From Dicaeum eximium (Eukaryota > Chordata > Aves > Passeriformes > Dicaeidae), in the NCBI GenBank assembly GCA_013396995.1, contig VWZP01009941.1, positions 773,441 through 837,440 on the forward strand: a DNA stretch of 64,000 nt, written 5' to 3'. The translations under genes were made by a program, and so were the position numbers. Each line of letters starts with the position of its first letter. The first letter of the stretch is position 1. Below the pieces are notes generated by a model. It searched no databases, was not told the DNA's origin, and saw only the letters and a list, made by a program, of their open reading frames with translations. Of the stretch, positions 11,901 to 24,288 are shown in pieces.

Positions 11901-14900
11901 ATGTCTATTGATTTACAGGAGTGGGGCTGTGTCCATTTTTATCAGACCCAATTGGCCTGCGGGAGCACTTAAAGAATTCTGGCTGGATAACTGTGGTCAA
12001 TGTTCTTTGCTTGTGTAGATATATACATTTGTCAGCAATGTAAAAGAACTTTTCCCTCTTATTCTCTTTACATGGCCTGTCCAAAAGCCAACACAATTCT
12101 GGTACATTATTGCGAAATGTCTCACATAAACTGCAAAAAATGAGCGGTATTTCCTTCCCTGATCTGCACTTTGATTCACAAAAAAGAAGCCACTGATGTC
12201 AGAAAGTCTGAGGTAATTTCATCATCTGCTTAGGAGATGGATGTACATCTGTGGTCAGATACTCCTTCCAAACAGACTGGTACATATGTGCTGTGGTGTG
12301 TTCAGGTTCTCCAAATCTGCCACCCAGAGCACCACAATTCCTCCTTTCTGCATATTTCTGGAATTCTCCATCACTGAAACCACTGTGTGTGGAGGCTGGT
12401 ATTTTCCCTTATTGTCTCAGCAACTGAAGCTGGAAAATGTCTGGGATATTCATCTGGACACAAAAACTCCATAATTTTCCCTGGAGATGAAAATACTACA
12501 ATTTGTTCCTCCATATCCTTAAAACAGTAGAATACTGAGATACAACTAATTTTGCTGTATTAAACATATGGGATCTCAATTTATTATTTAGCTTTAAAGT
12601 CTGTGAGCAAGTAATATTTTTTGTTGTTGTTGTTGCATATGCAAGTTTTCCAAATTGATTAAAGTATTTGTAAAGGAATTACCAACAGTAACTGAAGTAA
12701 CTGCTTGGGAAAGGAGGAGATTAGCATATCCTAACTAAGGTTTAGTGGTTTTTTGGTTTTTTTGTTTGGGTTTGGTGAGTGGGGGAGGGTGCAAGCAGGA
12801 TTTTTTGTTGTTCTTTAACCTGGAGCTGCCTGTGAGCTAACTGGATCAAGTAGACAGCTCAGGTCTTACTGAGAAAGTAGTGAAATGTAAGGTTTCAAGA
12901 ACATTTTGTTAGATTTGTAAATGCAAACAAGAAAATGGAAATATATTCAGAAATTTAACCCATTTTCTTTTTAATTTTTAAATTTTCTTTTCATTTCCCA
13001 TACTTTTTTTCTCTCCCTAAATATTGATTATTGACAAGATCCCTAACTTTCATTATATTTAGATTGTTTAGCTGCTAATTGTTGAAAATTAACCATTTAC
13101 TAAGTAGTTTTCAAATGGCCCCCATCACTTCAAGCTCTGGAGTCTTTTGTTTTATGACTGAGACATAAATACTGCACAGAATTACCCATGCACAGAGAAA
13201 CCTGCTAACCAATAGAAAACAGTACTATCAATGATTAGTAAAAGTGTCCTGAAAATCAATGCACAGTAGGCATTTGAAATGTTAGTGATTTCACCAATGT
13301 TTCAAGATTCATCTACCAATCTCAGCTACACCTTAGCACTAAAGTAATCTCATTTGGCAGGGATCAGTTAAGTGTTCTACATTTTTAAAATTACAAGAGC
13401 CTTCTTGCTGAAAAAGCCCTGTATCTGCAATCAAACGTTCCACAGACTTGGCCACATTGCACACACCCAAACACAAAGGGAACAATTACTGCATATGATC
13501 TCTCTCTGCTCCTTACAGAAGATATAGGTGGAGCATTAGGGAACCATCTGCAAAAGCTACTTAATCTGTAGCCCTTGTCTTGACAATACTTACAGCAATT
13601 ACTGTGCTCACTAAAATATGTCTCCTCATTTCAGAGCAGTGATGGAGCTCTGGTTCCTCGTGCCCAATTATGCTGCAGCAAGATCCCCTTCCCACAGCAC
13701 AGGTTCATGAGTGCTATTGGACTGGAATTTTCCAAAATCCTACTTATGTCATTTACCTCACCAGACTGATGCTTTAAACCAGGCTGTTTTAAAAAAGACC
13801 TTTCATATGTGAAAGGCTCACATTTACTTTTGTGCCCTACTCTGACATTTTAAATGGAATTCGTGAATCTGCTTCCTTTGCTTCTTTTCTTTGTATGCTG
13901 TATGCTTCTTTTCTTGGTATGCTGTTCATTCAGACTAGAAGTTGATAGCTCCTACAAGAACAGAACAGAGCTTTTTATTTTGGGAGATGGAGAGATGTTT
14001 GGTTTGCAAATGAAATAAGAAAAATAAATTGAGATTTTCCTGTGTACTTGAAAGCATTCCTTTGTCAGAAAATCCATTTCTCCTCCCAATTTATTTCTCT
14101 TTGAAGAAGAATTCTTTGCCTGACCTTTGCAGCCAGTTTCTGACCTCTTTTTACCTCATTTTAATATGTGTGTGTACATGTATATTCAATGCTCAAAGAT
14201 AGAATACTGGTACTTCTTTTCTCATCTTTGTGCTAGATGAATAGATCACATGCTAAGGATTTTCTTCTCCCTACCATGACCACTGTGAATATGTATACAC
14301 ACACACACAGAATTCCATCTAAGTCTCTTGTTTCTGAAAATGTTTAAACAAGAAATAAAACCATAAAACCAATAAAAAACATAAAAGACACAAAAATACT
14401 TATAGGTTGGAAAGTTAACATAAGTATCTGGGAAATCTTTCATCTCCTGTTAACTCAGGTGTCTTTTATTGGTCAGACACAGTTAGCTAAGAACATTTCC
14501 AAATACAGATATGCAAGTTGTGTTCTGCCTTGTTTTTTCTATGATTTTTATATTCTTGCCACAAGTGTCTGTTAGTAGAACCAGTCATTGGTATGAATGA
14601 ATAATAAGAGGCTGATAAGCTTTTTAAGAACGCGTCTATTGTAGTAAAGAAAGAGAATGCTGCGTCTTGGTTTTTGCTTAGTTAATCCTATTACTTCCTA
14701 AAATAATTCCTCATGACTGGTCAGAATTAAATCTAATAGGAACAGCAAATGCCAGTTCAGTCTCACTTAATCTGATCCTAATCTGATGGTAGACATAGTG
14801 ACTGCTTCAGCTTGACCTTCATGTGTTTCTTTGTTCTTAATTGCCTAATTGTGTTTACCTGATCAAACAATGTTATACAAAATCTGGAACACAAAAGTTA

Positions 14901-17900
14901 ACTTTATTGGTTTTAAGCTTTATTATTACAGAATTTGAGTTTTCACAGAGAAGCAACAAAGAAAGATCTGAACTATGTTAGTCATGGTTTTGCAAAACTA
15001 CAGAGAAAGGAGCTGGAGGGACATCAGTGATGAAACTAGTACTGATACTTGCTGAGAGCCAAAGCAGTTCAACTTTTTTTTTTCTTTTTTAGTTCCTAGG
15101 TGTCCTTGCAGAGATTTTTTTTTTTTTAATGGAAGAGAAAGGGAAGAGAGAGCGAGATTTAACACTCCTTCAATGGGGAAAGATCCATGGAACTTAATGA
15201 AAAGCTACAAAGTTTTTAACCTTGATTTTCATGTTATATTAATATAGTTTTCAAATCTGGATGAGTCAGTTGGTTTAACATGGGGTTAATTAGCTTTATT
15301 TTAAATCGATCACATGTATTAGAAAAACGAAAACAAGGCAAGGAACTCCAATATGTCAAAAAAATTAGCAGAAGAGATGGAAAAAGAAGATATACCTATC
15401 TGAAATTTAGCATATAAGCTTTATTTTATAAATCTTAATTATATATCATATACCTTTTTTAAAAAAATTATTAGATTTTCACATTCTGATATTCTAGTGA
15501 CATTACAAATAATTTTTTTAATCTGAAAATTTTATCTGATTTCTTCCCTGAATTTGCATTCATAGATTTGTTCATTTTAACATTATTTCTCTTTCAATAT
15601 TCATCTTGATATTCTTAAAATAATTTGAAATTGCAATTGCTGTTACATTTCATTTTTCCCCCCAATACTTCGTATTGTTTAAGAGGAAAAATAGTATAGC
15701 AAATGATTAAAAAAAAAGAAAATAAAGCTTTAATTTTGGGAGGAACAGTTTCCACTTTCTTCCCGTACATATTTATCTTGGGAATTTAGCAGCCAAAAGT
15801 GAGAAAAACTGTTAAAATGTGAAACTTGAACATGTAAGGACTGATTTATTGTAAGAGCTCTTCATTAACAAGGAAGGCAATAAGTATTTTTGAGTGGCCT
15901 TAGCGACATTCATGCAGCTTCTATGATCTATGGGTAACACAGATAAAATCAGACCTGTATTTTTTCACTGATTTCAAGGTTTGGTCTCAGCAAAAAATGA
16001 TATTAATACTGATGCCAATCTTGATTTGTTAATCAAAAATCCATCTGATTCTTTTTTCCACAAGGCCTATTACAGCTTAGTGATCACATTAGATCTAATT
16101 AGTCATCACATCTTGCTTCCAAAATTTACATGCACAATAGCTTATTTCCAGAAATGTGAAAGACTCATTAATCAAGAAAAAAGCCCCAACAAACAAACAA
16201 TCAAGCAGCAAAACAACAACAACAATGAAGCAACTCAGGAGATTTCGTTGTTGTCTGATGGGGTAGCTGAAGGAAAAGTGTATTGAATTAGGTCCTCAAT
16301 AGAACCCGAGTTTGCGTTGCTTTCCTAAAGAAGTGTTAGGACAAAACTGTCCAAGAAATCATAACAAGCAAACTAGATATTGCTCTCTAATCCTTGGTGT
16401 CAAACCTGTCACCTAATTAATCAACATTCTCCTCCAGGGTCCCTTCATTCTCTGTCAATATCCCAGTTTGCCTTGCCCATACTTTGATTCCCCCCCCCAC
16501 TTCCAACAGTTAAATGTTAACAGGGTGAGACATGGAAAATAATCCATTTGAGGAGGGAGGAGCATTGTGCTTCTCTTTAAAACGGAGGAGATTATTACTT
16601 ATTGCAGGAGGTACTTGATGACATGGTGCACAGCATTTTCTGTGTCACATTTGCTCTGTTTCACAGGTGTTCTGCGTACTTAATTCATCTCTGGATCACT
16701 TGAATTAATAATGCTCCAAGTGTAACTGGGTGGCTCCCATCACCATGCAAACCTGCCTGGGCATAAGAGGCTGCAGTAACTTTTAGTTTCAGTGGGAACT
16801 CTTATTAGTTTTCTAATGAATTTTGGAAGTAACATTCTCGGTGACTCTAATTTGTAAGATAAATCAGTTTGGTTGTTTTTTTTTTTATGTTAAAGCAAAT
16901 GGTAATCCAGACTTGTCTGCAAACCGAGACAATAAAAAAATTGAAAGTACCATCCCTCTAGTGTCACCATAATAAGTTGGAAAATGGCTTGGACTTATGT
17001 ACCTATACTTAGTTTTGGTTTGGTACTGTGGCAGTGTAGAAGGCCAATATTATCAAATTTAAAGGGTACTAAATGTCAGTCCATAAGTGTGACTTGACTA
17101 TAGGATGTACCTGCATCCAGACTCCATCCCAAAGACATTCAGCCTTAACCTTTAGCCTATGAGTCAGAACTCTCCATGTCAGCAGGGGATTTAAATATGT
17201 AATCCCCATCTTCCAAAGCCTCCATAATTTGTACCTGTGGGCCAGAAGATAAGAAGAATTTTGTGGGAAAAGGCTGCTGCTATTTTTTTCTAAAATGTGG
17301 AGATTCTATATTCTATCAGAGGTCTTCCATACAGCTCTCAGCTGGCAATGCATCCTTCTGACTAAGAGGCTGTGTCAGGGCTGGGTGGCACACTGGAGGA
17401 ACAGCTGAGGGACCAGAGGTAAAGAATTACCCTCTGTGTCCTCACTAGGGTGAGCAGGGAGCCACCAGGCAGTGCTGCAAAGATCAAAAGTATGGGGACT
17501 TGTTTGAAGAGCTGAAAGTAATGTTAATTTTTTTTTTCTAAGTCAGATTTACTGGTTAATATGGCTCTAGGCTGACTAATAAGTTATCTATGCACTGATT
17601 TTCGACCACACATACCCTAACCAAGAGTTCAATTACTCTGGAGCACATAAAGAATTATTTAAAAGGAAAGTTCTTTTCCTTTTTCTACAGGATTCATCTG
17701 ACTAATATAATGCATCAAAAGAATAGTGTTTCAGGTGAATTAAAGTTGTTGTTTTGCTTAAGCTTTTTCCTTCCTCTTGTGATTTCTCTTGTGATGGACA
17801 TATTTCTCCCACTGAAAATTGTTAACAATATATTTTACCTTAATCATGTTTTTCTATAAATTTTATGAAGCGCTATTTCACTCACTTTTTTAAAATTAGA

Positions 17901-18125
17901 AAATTACCATAGAAACTGTTTCACGTTTTAAAAAAGACATCAGTATGGTAAGGAAAATGTAAAAATAATGCCCACGATTCAACAGAAGAAAACACATTTA
18001 TGTTCCATCATTTACCTAAGTAATTTTGTTTCCTATTAAAAATAAATGGTTTTGCTAGTAGTTCATCTTGGTAGCCTCATTTAGTTTACATTATAGCAAG
18101 TAAGAGCAGCTTCTTACAGTAAACA
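8975..18125. other. Unique AT-rich non-coding DNA, no gene recognised
   Basis: There is no recognisable gene or clear interspersed repeat here. The longest open frame is a 151-codon minus-strand frame at 11331-11786 whose translation is low in recognisable motifs. A 24-bp tandem duplication lies at 13879-13926 and short TG/CA and GTT/CAA runs occur. The part near 16470-16900 has the even, low-simple-repeat texture typical of conserved non-coding DNA, but that cannot be shown from one genome. Confidence 0.7.
13879..13926. repeat. 24-bp tandem duplication
   Basis: Two adjacent copies of a 24-bp unit beginning tgcttcttttctt and ending gtatgctgt lie at 13879-13902 and 13903-13926, differing at two positions. 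It looks like a local slippage duplication. Confidence 0.85.
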
Positions 18126-18127
18126 GT

Positions 18128-18352
18128 GGAAATGACAGCACCCTGCAGTGACCTCCAGAGGTCCTCTGGTCCAAACCCTGCAGCTCAAGCAGGACCAGCA
18201 AGACTCAATTGCCCAGTACTGTGTCCAGGTACGTGGTTAGTATCTCCAGTGGTGGAGACTCTACAATGTCCTTGTGCAACATGCTTGACTGCTTTGTCAC
18301 CCTTACAGTAAAAGACCCCACAACATTCTCATGAGGTGAAGTGGTATTTTGA
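18128..18352 (-). mobile_element. CR1 LINE 3' fragment
   Basis: Read on the minus strand, this matches the 3' end of a CR1 subfamily. A segment equivalent to 'tttactgt..gggtgac' is followed by a 'gttg..gag-tctcca-ccactggagatac' block (the end of ORF2, where the protein reads like V-E-S-P-x-L-E-I). Next come 'ctggacacagtactgggcaa' and finally 'gacctccagaggtc' near the 3' end. The terminal ATTCTATGAT-type octamers are not preserved, so the copy is old or 3'-truncated. It carries no intact ORF and is 5'-truncated, as most CR1 copies are. It differs in subfamily from the copies at 34.2 and 41.1 kb. Confidence 0.8.
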
Positions 18353-19202
18353 AAGAGAGACCATTAAGGTAAAGACTAAACACTCATCTGTGGATATCTT
18401 AGAACATTCTGCATCTTCATTTCTTGCTCAGTTCAACAGAAGCTGATGGAGTTGATACATACCCCAAACCTTAGAAATGCTTTTCTTTACATACCAGAAC
18501 CAAATCCTTTGTATTTTACACCCTTATTTATGTTCACTTTAAGGGCTCAATATCACAGGTACTCCAATTTGTGCACTTAGGGCATGTAGGTACCTATTAT
18601 TCTGATCATGTAAAATTGAAAGCCAGGATGCATCAAATTTGAAAATATAGCTTTTCGAATCAGAGTAAGTGCTTAATATATTAAAAGTTCATCGGCTCTG
18701 TGATCTTTTCTGCACTGGTGGCACAACGATTATTTTTGAGAAACAGCATGAGATGTCATAAACACAGGGTTATGACTTCCCTCAGCAGAGGGAAAAGCTG
18801 ATTTGTGAGGGAGAAAGCTGTTCAAACACCAGCATCTTTAATAATAGCAAGAGGAATAAAGAATGCTACTATCTAAGGAAATTGTTTTTATATGAATGTG
18901 TTTATGTTGTGGGGGTATTTTTAATGCACTCAGTGTGAAAGGCTTCTTCAAAGGAAATTGAAGGAATTTCTTGGTTTCTTCTATTTTTTATTATTTTTAA
19001 GGAGTCCTTTTTTTTTTTTTTTCCTTTTTCTTATTCAAGGAAATTGAAGACGAAAAAGGAAGGTAAGTGATTTGATACAGCTCACATTAGTCATCATGTG
19101 TTTGGAACAATGTAACATTGACATCATTCACTAATTCTGAACAAAATAATATACTTTGAATCCAAAAACTAAAGGCCAAATTCCAGGATTTCTAGACAGA
19201 CC

Positions 19203-19228
19203 TGTGAGTTATGGATGTGAGTTATGGT
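19203..19228. repeat. 13-bp tandem duplication
   Basis: Two adjacent copies of tgtgagttatgg plus one variable base lie at 19203-19215 and 19216-19228. It is a simple slippage product with no evident function. Confidence 0.8.
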
Positions 19229-19727
19229 TTCTTTGAAAAAGGATTAAAGCAAGGCCAACTATTAGTGGCAAATACTTTATTTGATTTTATATGAATTTTT
19301 TTTCACGGGATGCGGGTTTTTTTGCCTATTAATTGTCATGTTCAAATTTCTGGGAAAAAAAAACAAAAACAAACAAACAAAAAACCATTTTAAATCAAGA
19401 TGTTTTAGCCTTTTATTCCAAAACTGTTTCCTTCAGCTATTTAAAATTTATTTTTCCCAGCAAGAACATGGAGGCACTGAAAATCATTAGGCAGAATACT
19501 CTCTGTAGGCAGAAGAGTAGAGGGGAATTTTAGCTGCTCCATTGACTGGTAAGGTGGATACTCTCATGCCTGCCTGCACACCTCAGGGGTCACATCTGGG
19601 TTGTGCTTACACTGCTGCATGGTGGACTCTGCCAGTGTGAAAGGAGGGGAGAGGAGCCACACGGCTGAATAACCACACTCTTCCATGGAAATAAGCATAT
19701 CCACTTTATTGTTTTCATCTTTTTTTT

Positions 19728-19764
19728 NNNNNNNNNNNNNNNNNNNNNNNNNNNNNNNNNNNNN
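19728..19764. other. Assembly gap (37 N) at a poly-T run
   Basis: Thirty-seven undetermined bases are flanked by T runs on both sides. The gap probably marks a homopolymer that could not be read or closed, so its true length is unknown. Any open frame drawn across it (for example on the minus strand at 19590-19826) is meaningless. Confidence 0.95.
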
Positions 19765-22700
19765 TTTTCTGTCTTTTCAGTCAGTTTCCAGAAAATCGGC
19801 TGATTTCTCGGACACATTTTTGGCAAGATAGGATTTGAGGAGAGATTTACTCAAAGGTTTGAAGCAGAAAAGAGTTTAACTGGTAAACAAAAGCTAACAT
19901 GGCTGAAGTAAAAGGAATGCCTGCATTTATGTTGGCAGAGAAGCAAACAGGGCTAGCGTATACCTGGACCTGTGAAGGCAGTGCATTAGCTTTTGGAAAG
20001 AGCAGTGCTCATAAGTAAGGAAAATCTAGAGCTGAGAGCTGAATGTGCTATATATGACAATATAAGTAATAATATAAATTTATAATCTTTATTACAAATG
20101 AAAATATGAATATACCATAAAATATTATTTTTATATATATTTTAATATAAACATATTCTTATATTTCTCATAAAATTCTAGAATGGAGTTTATTTATATT
20201 CAGTGGTCAAAATGGAAACCTACAAGTCCCACCACCTCACTGATAACTATTAATCAATGTCCAAAAAGTGTCAGTATCTGTGATTATGGTTTTGAGAAGC
20301 GCTGGGAAGGCATCATATATCAGCCCATTTTGATCAATGGTTATATTGCCTTCAGTTATAAACTACAGCAGTTCTTTTTCCAGCTGCAGGAAGGAACTTA
20401 CCACGAAGCAGCTGCTATTATGAGATTTTCATCTGAATTCTTGATGCTCCCATTTTAGTACACAGCCTTTGGATAACATTTGGATAATCAATCTTTTGGC
20501 TGCTTATCTAAACCACACCCAATGTGTTGAGATTTGCCCTTCACCATTGATGTAAATTTGTTTTATTAGTCAGATCAGTTAGAGTACTTTTAATTATCAT
20601 CATTATTCAGTAATAACCTCATGTCTGACAAGAGAAAGGATACCAATGGATATTGAACCTCTTATCCAAGAATAGGAAGGTTATTGAGTGAGATCTATTT
20701 TAGGAAGAGGAAAAGAGCAGATGAAAGGCAATATTCAAATCCTAATTGATTTATAGCTTAGCAATAGATTAATAGCTATAAAGATAAACACATGTGAGGA
20801 TACTGAATTCTGATACTGCTTTCCTAGTTTTGGATACCATTTAAATGTGCATATTTATCAAAATTTTACAAAGAATACAGGCTGTTTTAAAGTCACACCT
20901 TCAGTACTTCTGAAGTCTCACTTGATGCACTTGATTAAAAAAACCAAAAACATTTACTGAGGACAAGCTTTCTCCATGGGAGTACAATGAAAGAATCGAC
21001 AAAACCAATTTCACTCTAATTTGAGAATGCAGTGGTAATACCTGTCTGCTGATCCTGATCCATCTCACCTTGTACCCTACTGTGTTAGGGATGGGGAAAA
21101 TGTCTGTTGGAGCACATGTGTAATGGGCTTGAATGGTGTGGGACTGAAACCTATTCTGGTAATGGAGCTTTATAAAAGGCTCTATGGTCTTTGAACCTGG
21201 CACTTTTCCAAAGCAGAGGGACACTGTTGTGGCTTACCTGCCATTTCTGTGTACTAAATAAAAATGTAATCAGATTCCAAAGTAGCTCCTTCCCAGATAA
21301 CCTTTGAAAACCACAGAAGCCTACGAGCAGGGAGCAGCAATGGGGGAAATTGGAGGCCAAGGGCTTTATTCCAAATATACTGCAGAGCTCCCACGGGAAG
21401 TAGAAGAGAGCAGCTGAACTACCACAGGGCATAGCAGGACAGTCAGTAGGAAGGAGAGTGTTCAAGTCATTAATGCTAGAGGTGACCAAATTAGTGTCCA
21501 TAGGTTTGTATGTGATGAGTTTCCCCTCTGTTTGTGAATCACTAGGAACTGGGTTGTCAGAGGTTGGTATTTCTTGCTGTACACAACACACAGATTTGTG
21601 CAGATAAAATGGAATGAAGCCCAGTCTAAGTAGGTGCATTGAAAAAGGTATAAATTTTTGCCATTTTTTTCTACTTCAGAGAGGTTTTGAATAGCAAAAA
21701 AGGCAAAGAGTTCCCAACATGGCACACTGCAATAATGCTTTTCACTTGCTAAGCGGTGGAGTTTCAGCCCTGCTAGCAGTGGATCCCATGGAATGAGCCA
21801 TGCCCTGAAGCTGATGGTGCAGCATACTAGCTTTCACCATCCCACCATGCAGAACAAGAGAAGCTCAGCACCTCGTCTGAACACATGCCTCCCTCTCCCA
21901 CTTTTACAGACTGGACTTCAGGAATTTTTATTTTTCGATACTTTCTAATGGCAAAGCTGGACTACACCAAATGCTTTGCAGTGTTTTTAGATCTCAAAGC
22001 CAAACAAACCTTAAGGTCAGAGGCCAGAAAGCAGAATGCTATCCACAGCCCTGTACGCTTTGCTAGTCGGAACTAAGGGTTAAATCCTCCATTTCTTCAG
22101 ATCATAGGGATCATGGATAGTCATGGATCATCATCAGACTACCCCAACCACTCAGAAAATAAGCTTTCCTCTATGCTGCTCTTTTTCTCTTTTTCATATA
22201 AACTGGCAAGTTTGTGTAGACAGTTACTGCATTTAGGGAACCTATTAATTGAAAATGACAACTTCAGGGAAAAAGAATGGGTACATTTCAGTCCAAATTA
22301 AGAAAATATTGGTTTTATTTTTGAAAAGCCAACCACTTAAAATAACTGAAGTGATGATTAAAAAACAAAACAAAAACCACCATTTCTTTAATGTTAAAAA
22401 CGTGAATAGTCGAGTTACACATTTTATTTAGGTCAAAACAACAACAACAACAAAATTTTTGGGTTCTTTTTCCTTCCTTAAACCAAGGAAAAAAATACTC
22501 AGAAAACTCCAGTACTGCTGTAATACCAGGCTCTGTCTAGTGTTAAAGGAACTCATAGACTGAATTTCCCCTCATATGACAAAAAATAGAATTTTATACC
22601 TGCTAGCATTAAGTTGACCCTTTAGTACAGATGAAGCTTAATGTTATAATATGCCAGTGTTCTTCCTTTTGTCCTATCTGCATTAATTGAGGAGCCCTTT

Positions 22701-24202
22701 TGAAGAAAAGAGTGTGGTGCCAATTACCACAAAAAATGTGTGAAATTCTGATTCATACCTGTGATTCAGGGGACCGTACTTATGTTCAGTTTCTTTGAGA
22801 GCAAAAAATCAAGGGAAGATTGACGTTTTATTCCTTCTCTCTTCTAGATGGAAGTAAATTAGTACATTATCCACCTCTCAGCTGACTCATAGAAATCTTA
22901 TTTCAGATCATAATGTTGTGCTCTTTGTGACAGAGACAGGGTTATTTTTTACAGGGCTCTGTGAAAAAAAAAAAATCACGAGCAAGCCTTTAACTCCACT
23001 AGGTTTAGCTGCTGTTGCATTTTGTTAGCATTTTGCAGTACTGACCTTTCTAAACAGAGTCAGTAATTTGCATGAAAATTAGGGCTCTGGACATGATCCC
23101 CATTTCTGAAGTAGTGCATGAAATATTGCTGTACCACTGACTTGTGAGCCTACAAGCCATCTTCTAAGGCACTGCAGAAAACACCATTACAGAAACAGTC
23201 TGGGAGTGGAGAACAGAGCAGTAAATAATGTTAGAAGGCTGGTGGAGGAAGAGAACGTTAATTTTTTAGGGCACTTTTTTTTTTTGAGTTATACTATTAA
23301 TCTTACTTTGTTTAAAAGCAAGCTTTAGCTTTTCGCGTTAGTTCTTGATTTTAGTGACCACAGATGCCTGGTGTTTAACCACAGATTCAAATGCAAAGAA
23401 GGAACGCAGTCACCTTTGCCTTTCCCCACTCCAATTTGTTTCAAATGTAGCAGTTAGAAGCAGACAAATCGTTGAAGAAGCACACAAGCACAAAGGAAAT
23501 GCAGGGCAGGAATTAAGGTCAATGATTATCTTCTGCTTCTACAGTAATTTTCACCTTTTCAGAATAAGCCCAAAGTGGTGCTAAATCACTATCAAGGCCA
23601 AGCAGTACCCATTCATATCTACTTCACACTCACACAAGTCACTCAGAGGAGGAAGGTACTCGAGGATCAGGGCCCTAATCTCTTTATCCTAGTCAATTCA
23701 TGACTTGGACAAATTGCCAAGCTGCTGCCCACTCCTGCTGAGCCCGCAGAGGGCTAAGCCATGCTGTGAATGGAACATATGGCCCTTCTGACAGCACTTA
23801 GGCTGTAATCAAGTCTCAGCACGACAGAAGGATATCTCTTAGATCCATTATATATAGACTGCAGCTCAACCCTTCCTGTTTGTTGCTCCGTCTTTTATAA
23901 ACTAGGAAGGATTTTAAGTTCAATAAGCAGGACGCACATCCCTGCGCATTGTGGTCTGAAACATGCCACGTCTGAGTTCACAGCAAAGCTCTGCAAGCAT
24001 GGCAGAGCAAGTTACTAAGCCTCAGCTTTCTGCAAACGCTGTATTACTCAAAGGGACAGATACTGACAGCCCTTCCGGATTCTGAGGAGTCCCCAATTTA
24101 CCAGGCAAAGGCAGCCTTTTGTGGTCCTTTGGTGGCTGCAAACTGCACACAAGATAAGGTCTCAAAGTTGAAAATGCCAAGTAAAAATCCTTAGTTCACA
24201 AC

Positions 24203-24288
24203 CACAGAATCATAGAATCATAGAATGGTCTGGTTGGAAGGGACCTTAAGGATCATCTAGTTCCAACCCCCCTGCCGTGGGAGGTTAC
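24203..24288 (-). mobile_element. CR1 LINE 3' tail, short and well preserved
   Basis: The plus strand shows cacagaatcatagaatcata, the reverse complement of the terminal CR1 octamer repeats (ATTCTATG-type). This is followed by ggttggaagggacctt, then aaggatcatctagttccaac and ccccctgccgtggg. These are hallmark words of the CR1 3' untranslated end, so the element lies on the minus strand with its 3' end at 24203. Only about 85 bases remain, consistent with severe 5' truncation during target-primed reverse transcription. The low divergence from the family pattern makes it one of the younger repeats here. Confidence 0.92.

Larger units (their letters stand above)
18353..24202. other. Unique AT-rich non-coding DNA with one assembly gap
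   Basis: No gene could be named. Points of interest are a 37-base N run (19728-19764), T-rich runs near 19005-19025, and a 13-bp tandem duplication at 19203-19228. There is also a stack of overlapping minus-strand open frames between 20901 and 21725, discussed as a finding. The region around 23690-23900 is locally richer in GC but shows no recognisable coding content. Confidence 0.65.

Noticed and set aside
17691..17734. Acceptor (tttttctacag) followed by a 44-base open segment and gtgaat donor
   Set aside because: The donor is weak and the open frame simply continues into the flank, so there is no sign that selection keeps an exon here.
19590..19826. Minus-strand frame spanning the N gap
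   Set aside because: The frame is carried across undetermined bases and has no meaning.
23850..23875. TATA-like word (ttatatatagac)
   Set aside because: There is no downstream gene, CpG context or LTR structure; such words are common in AT-rich DNA.
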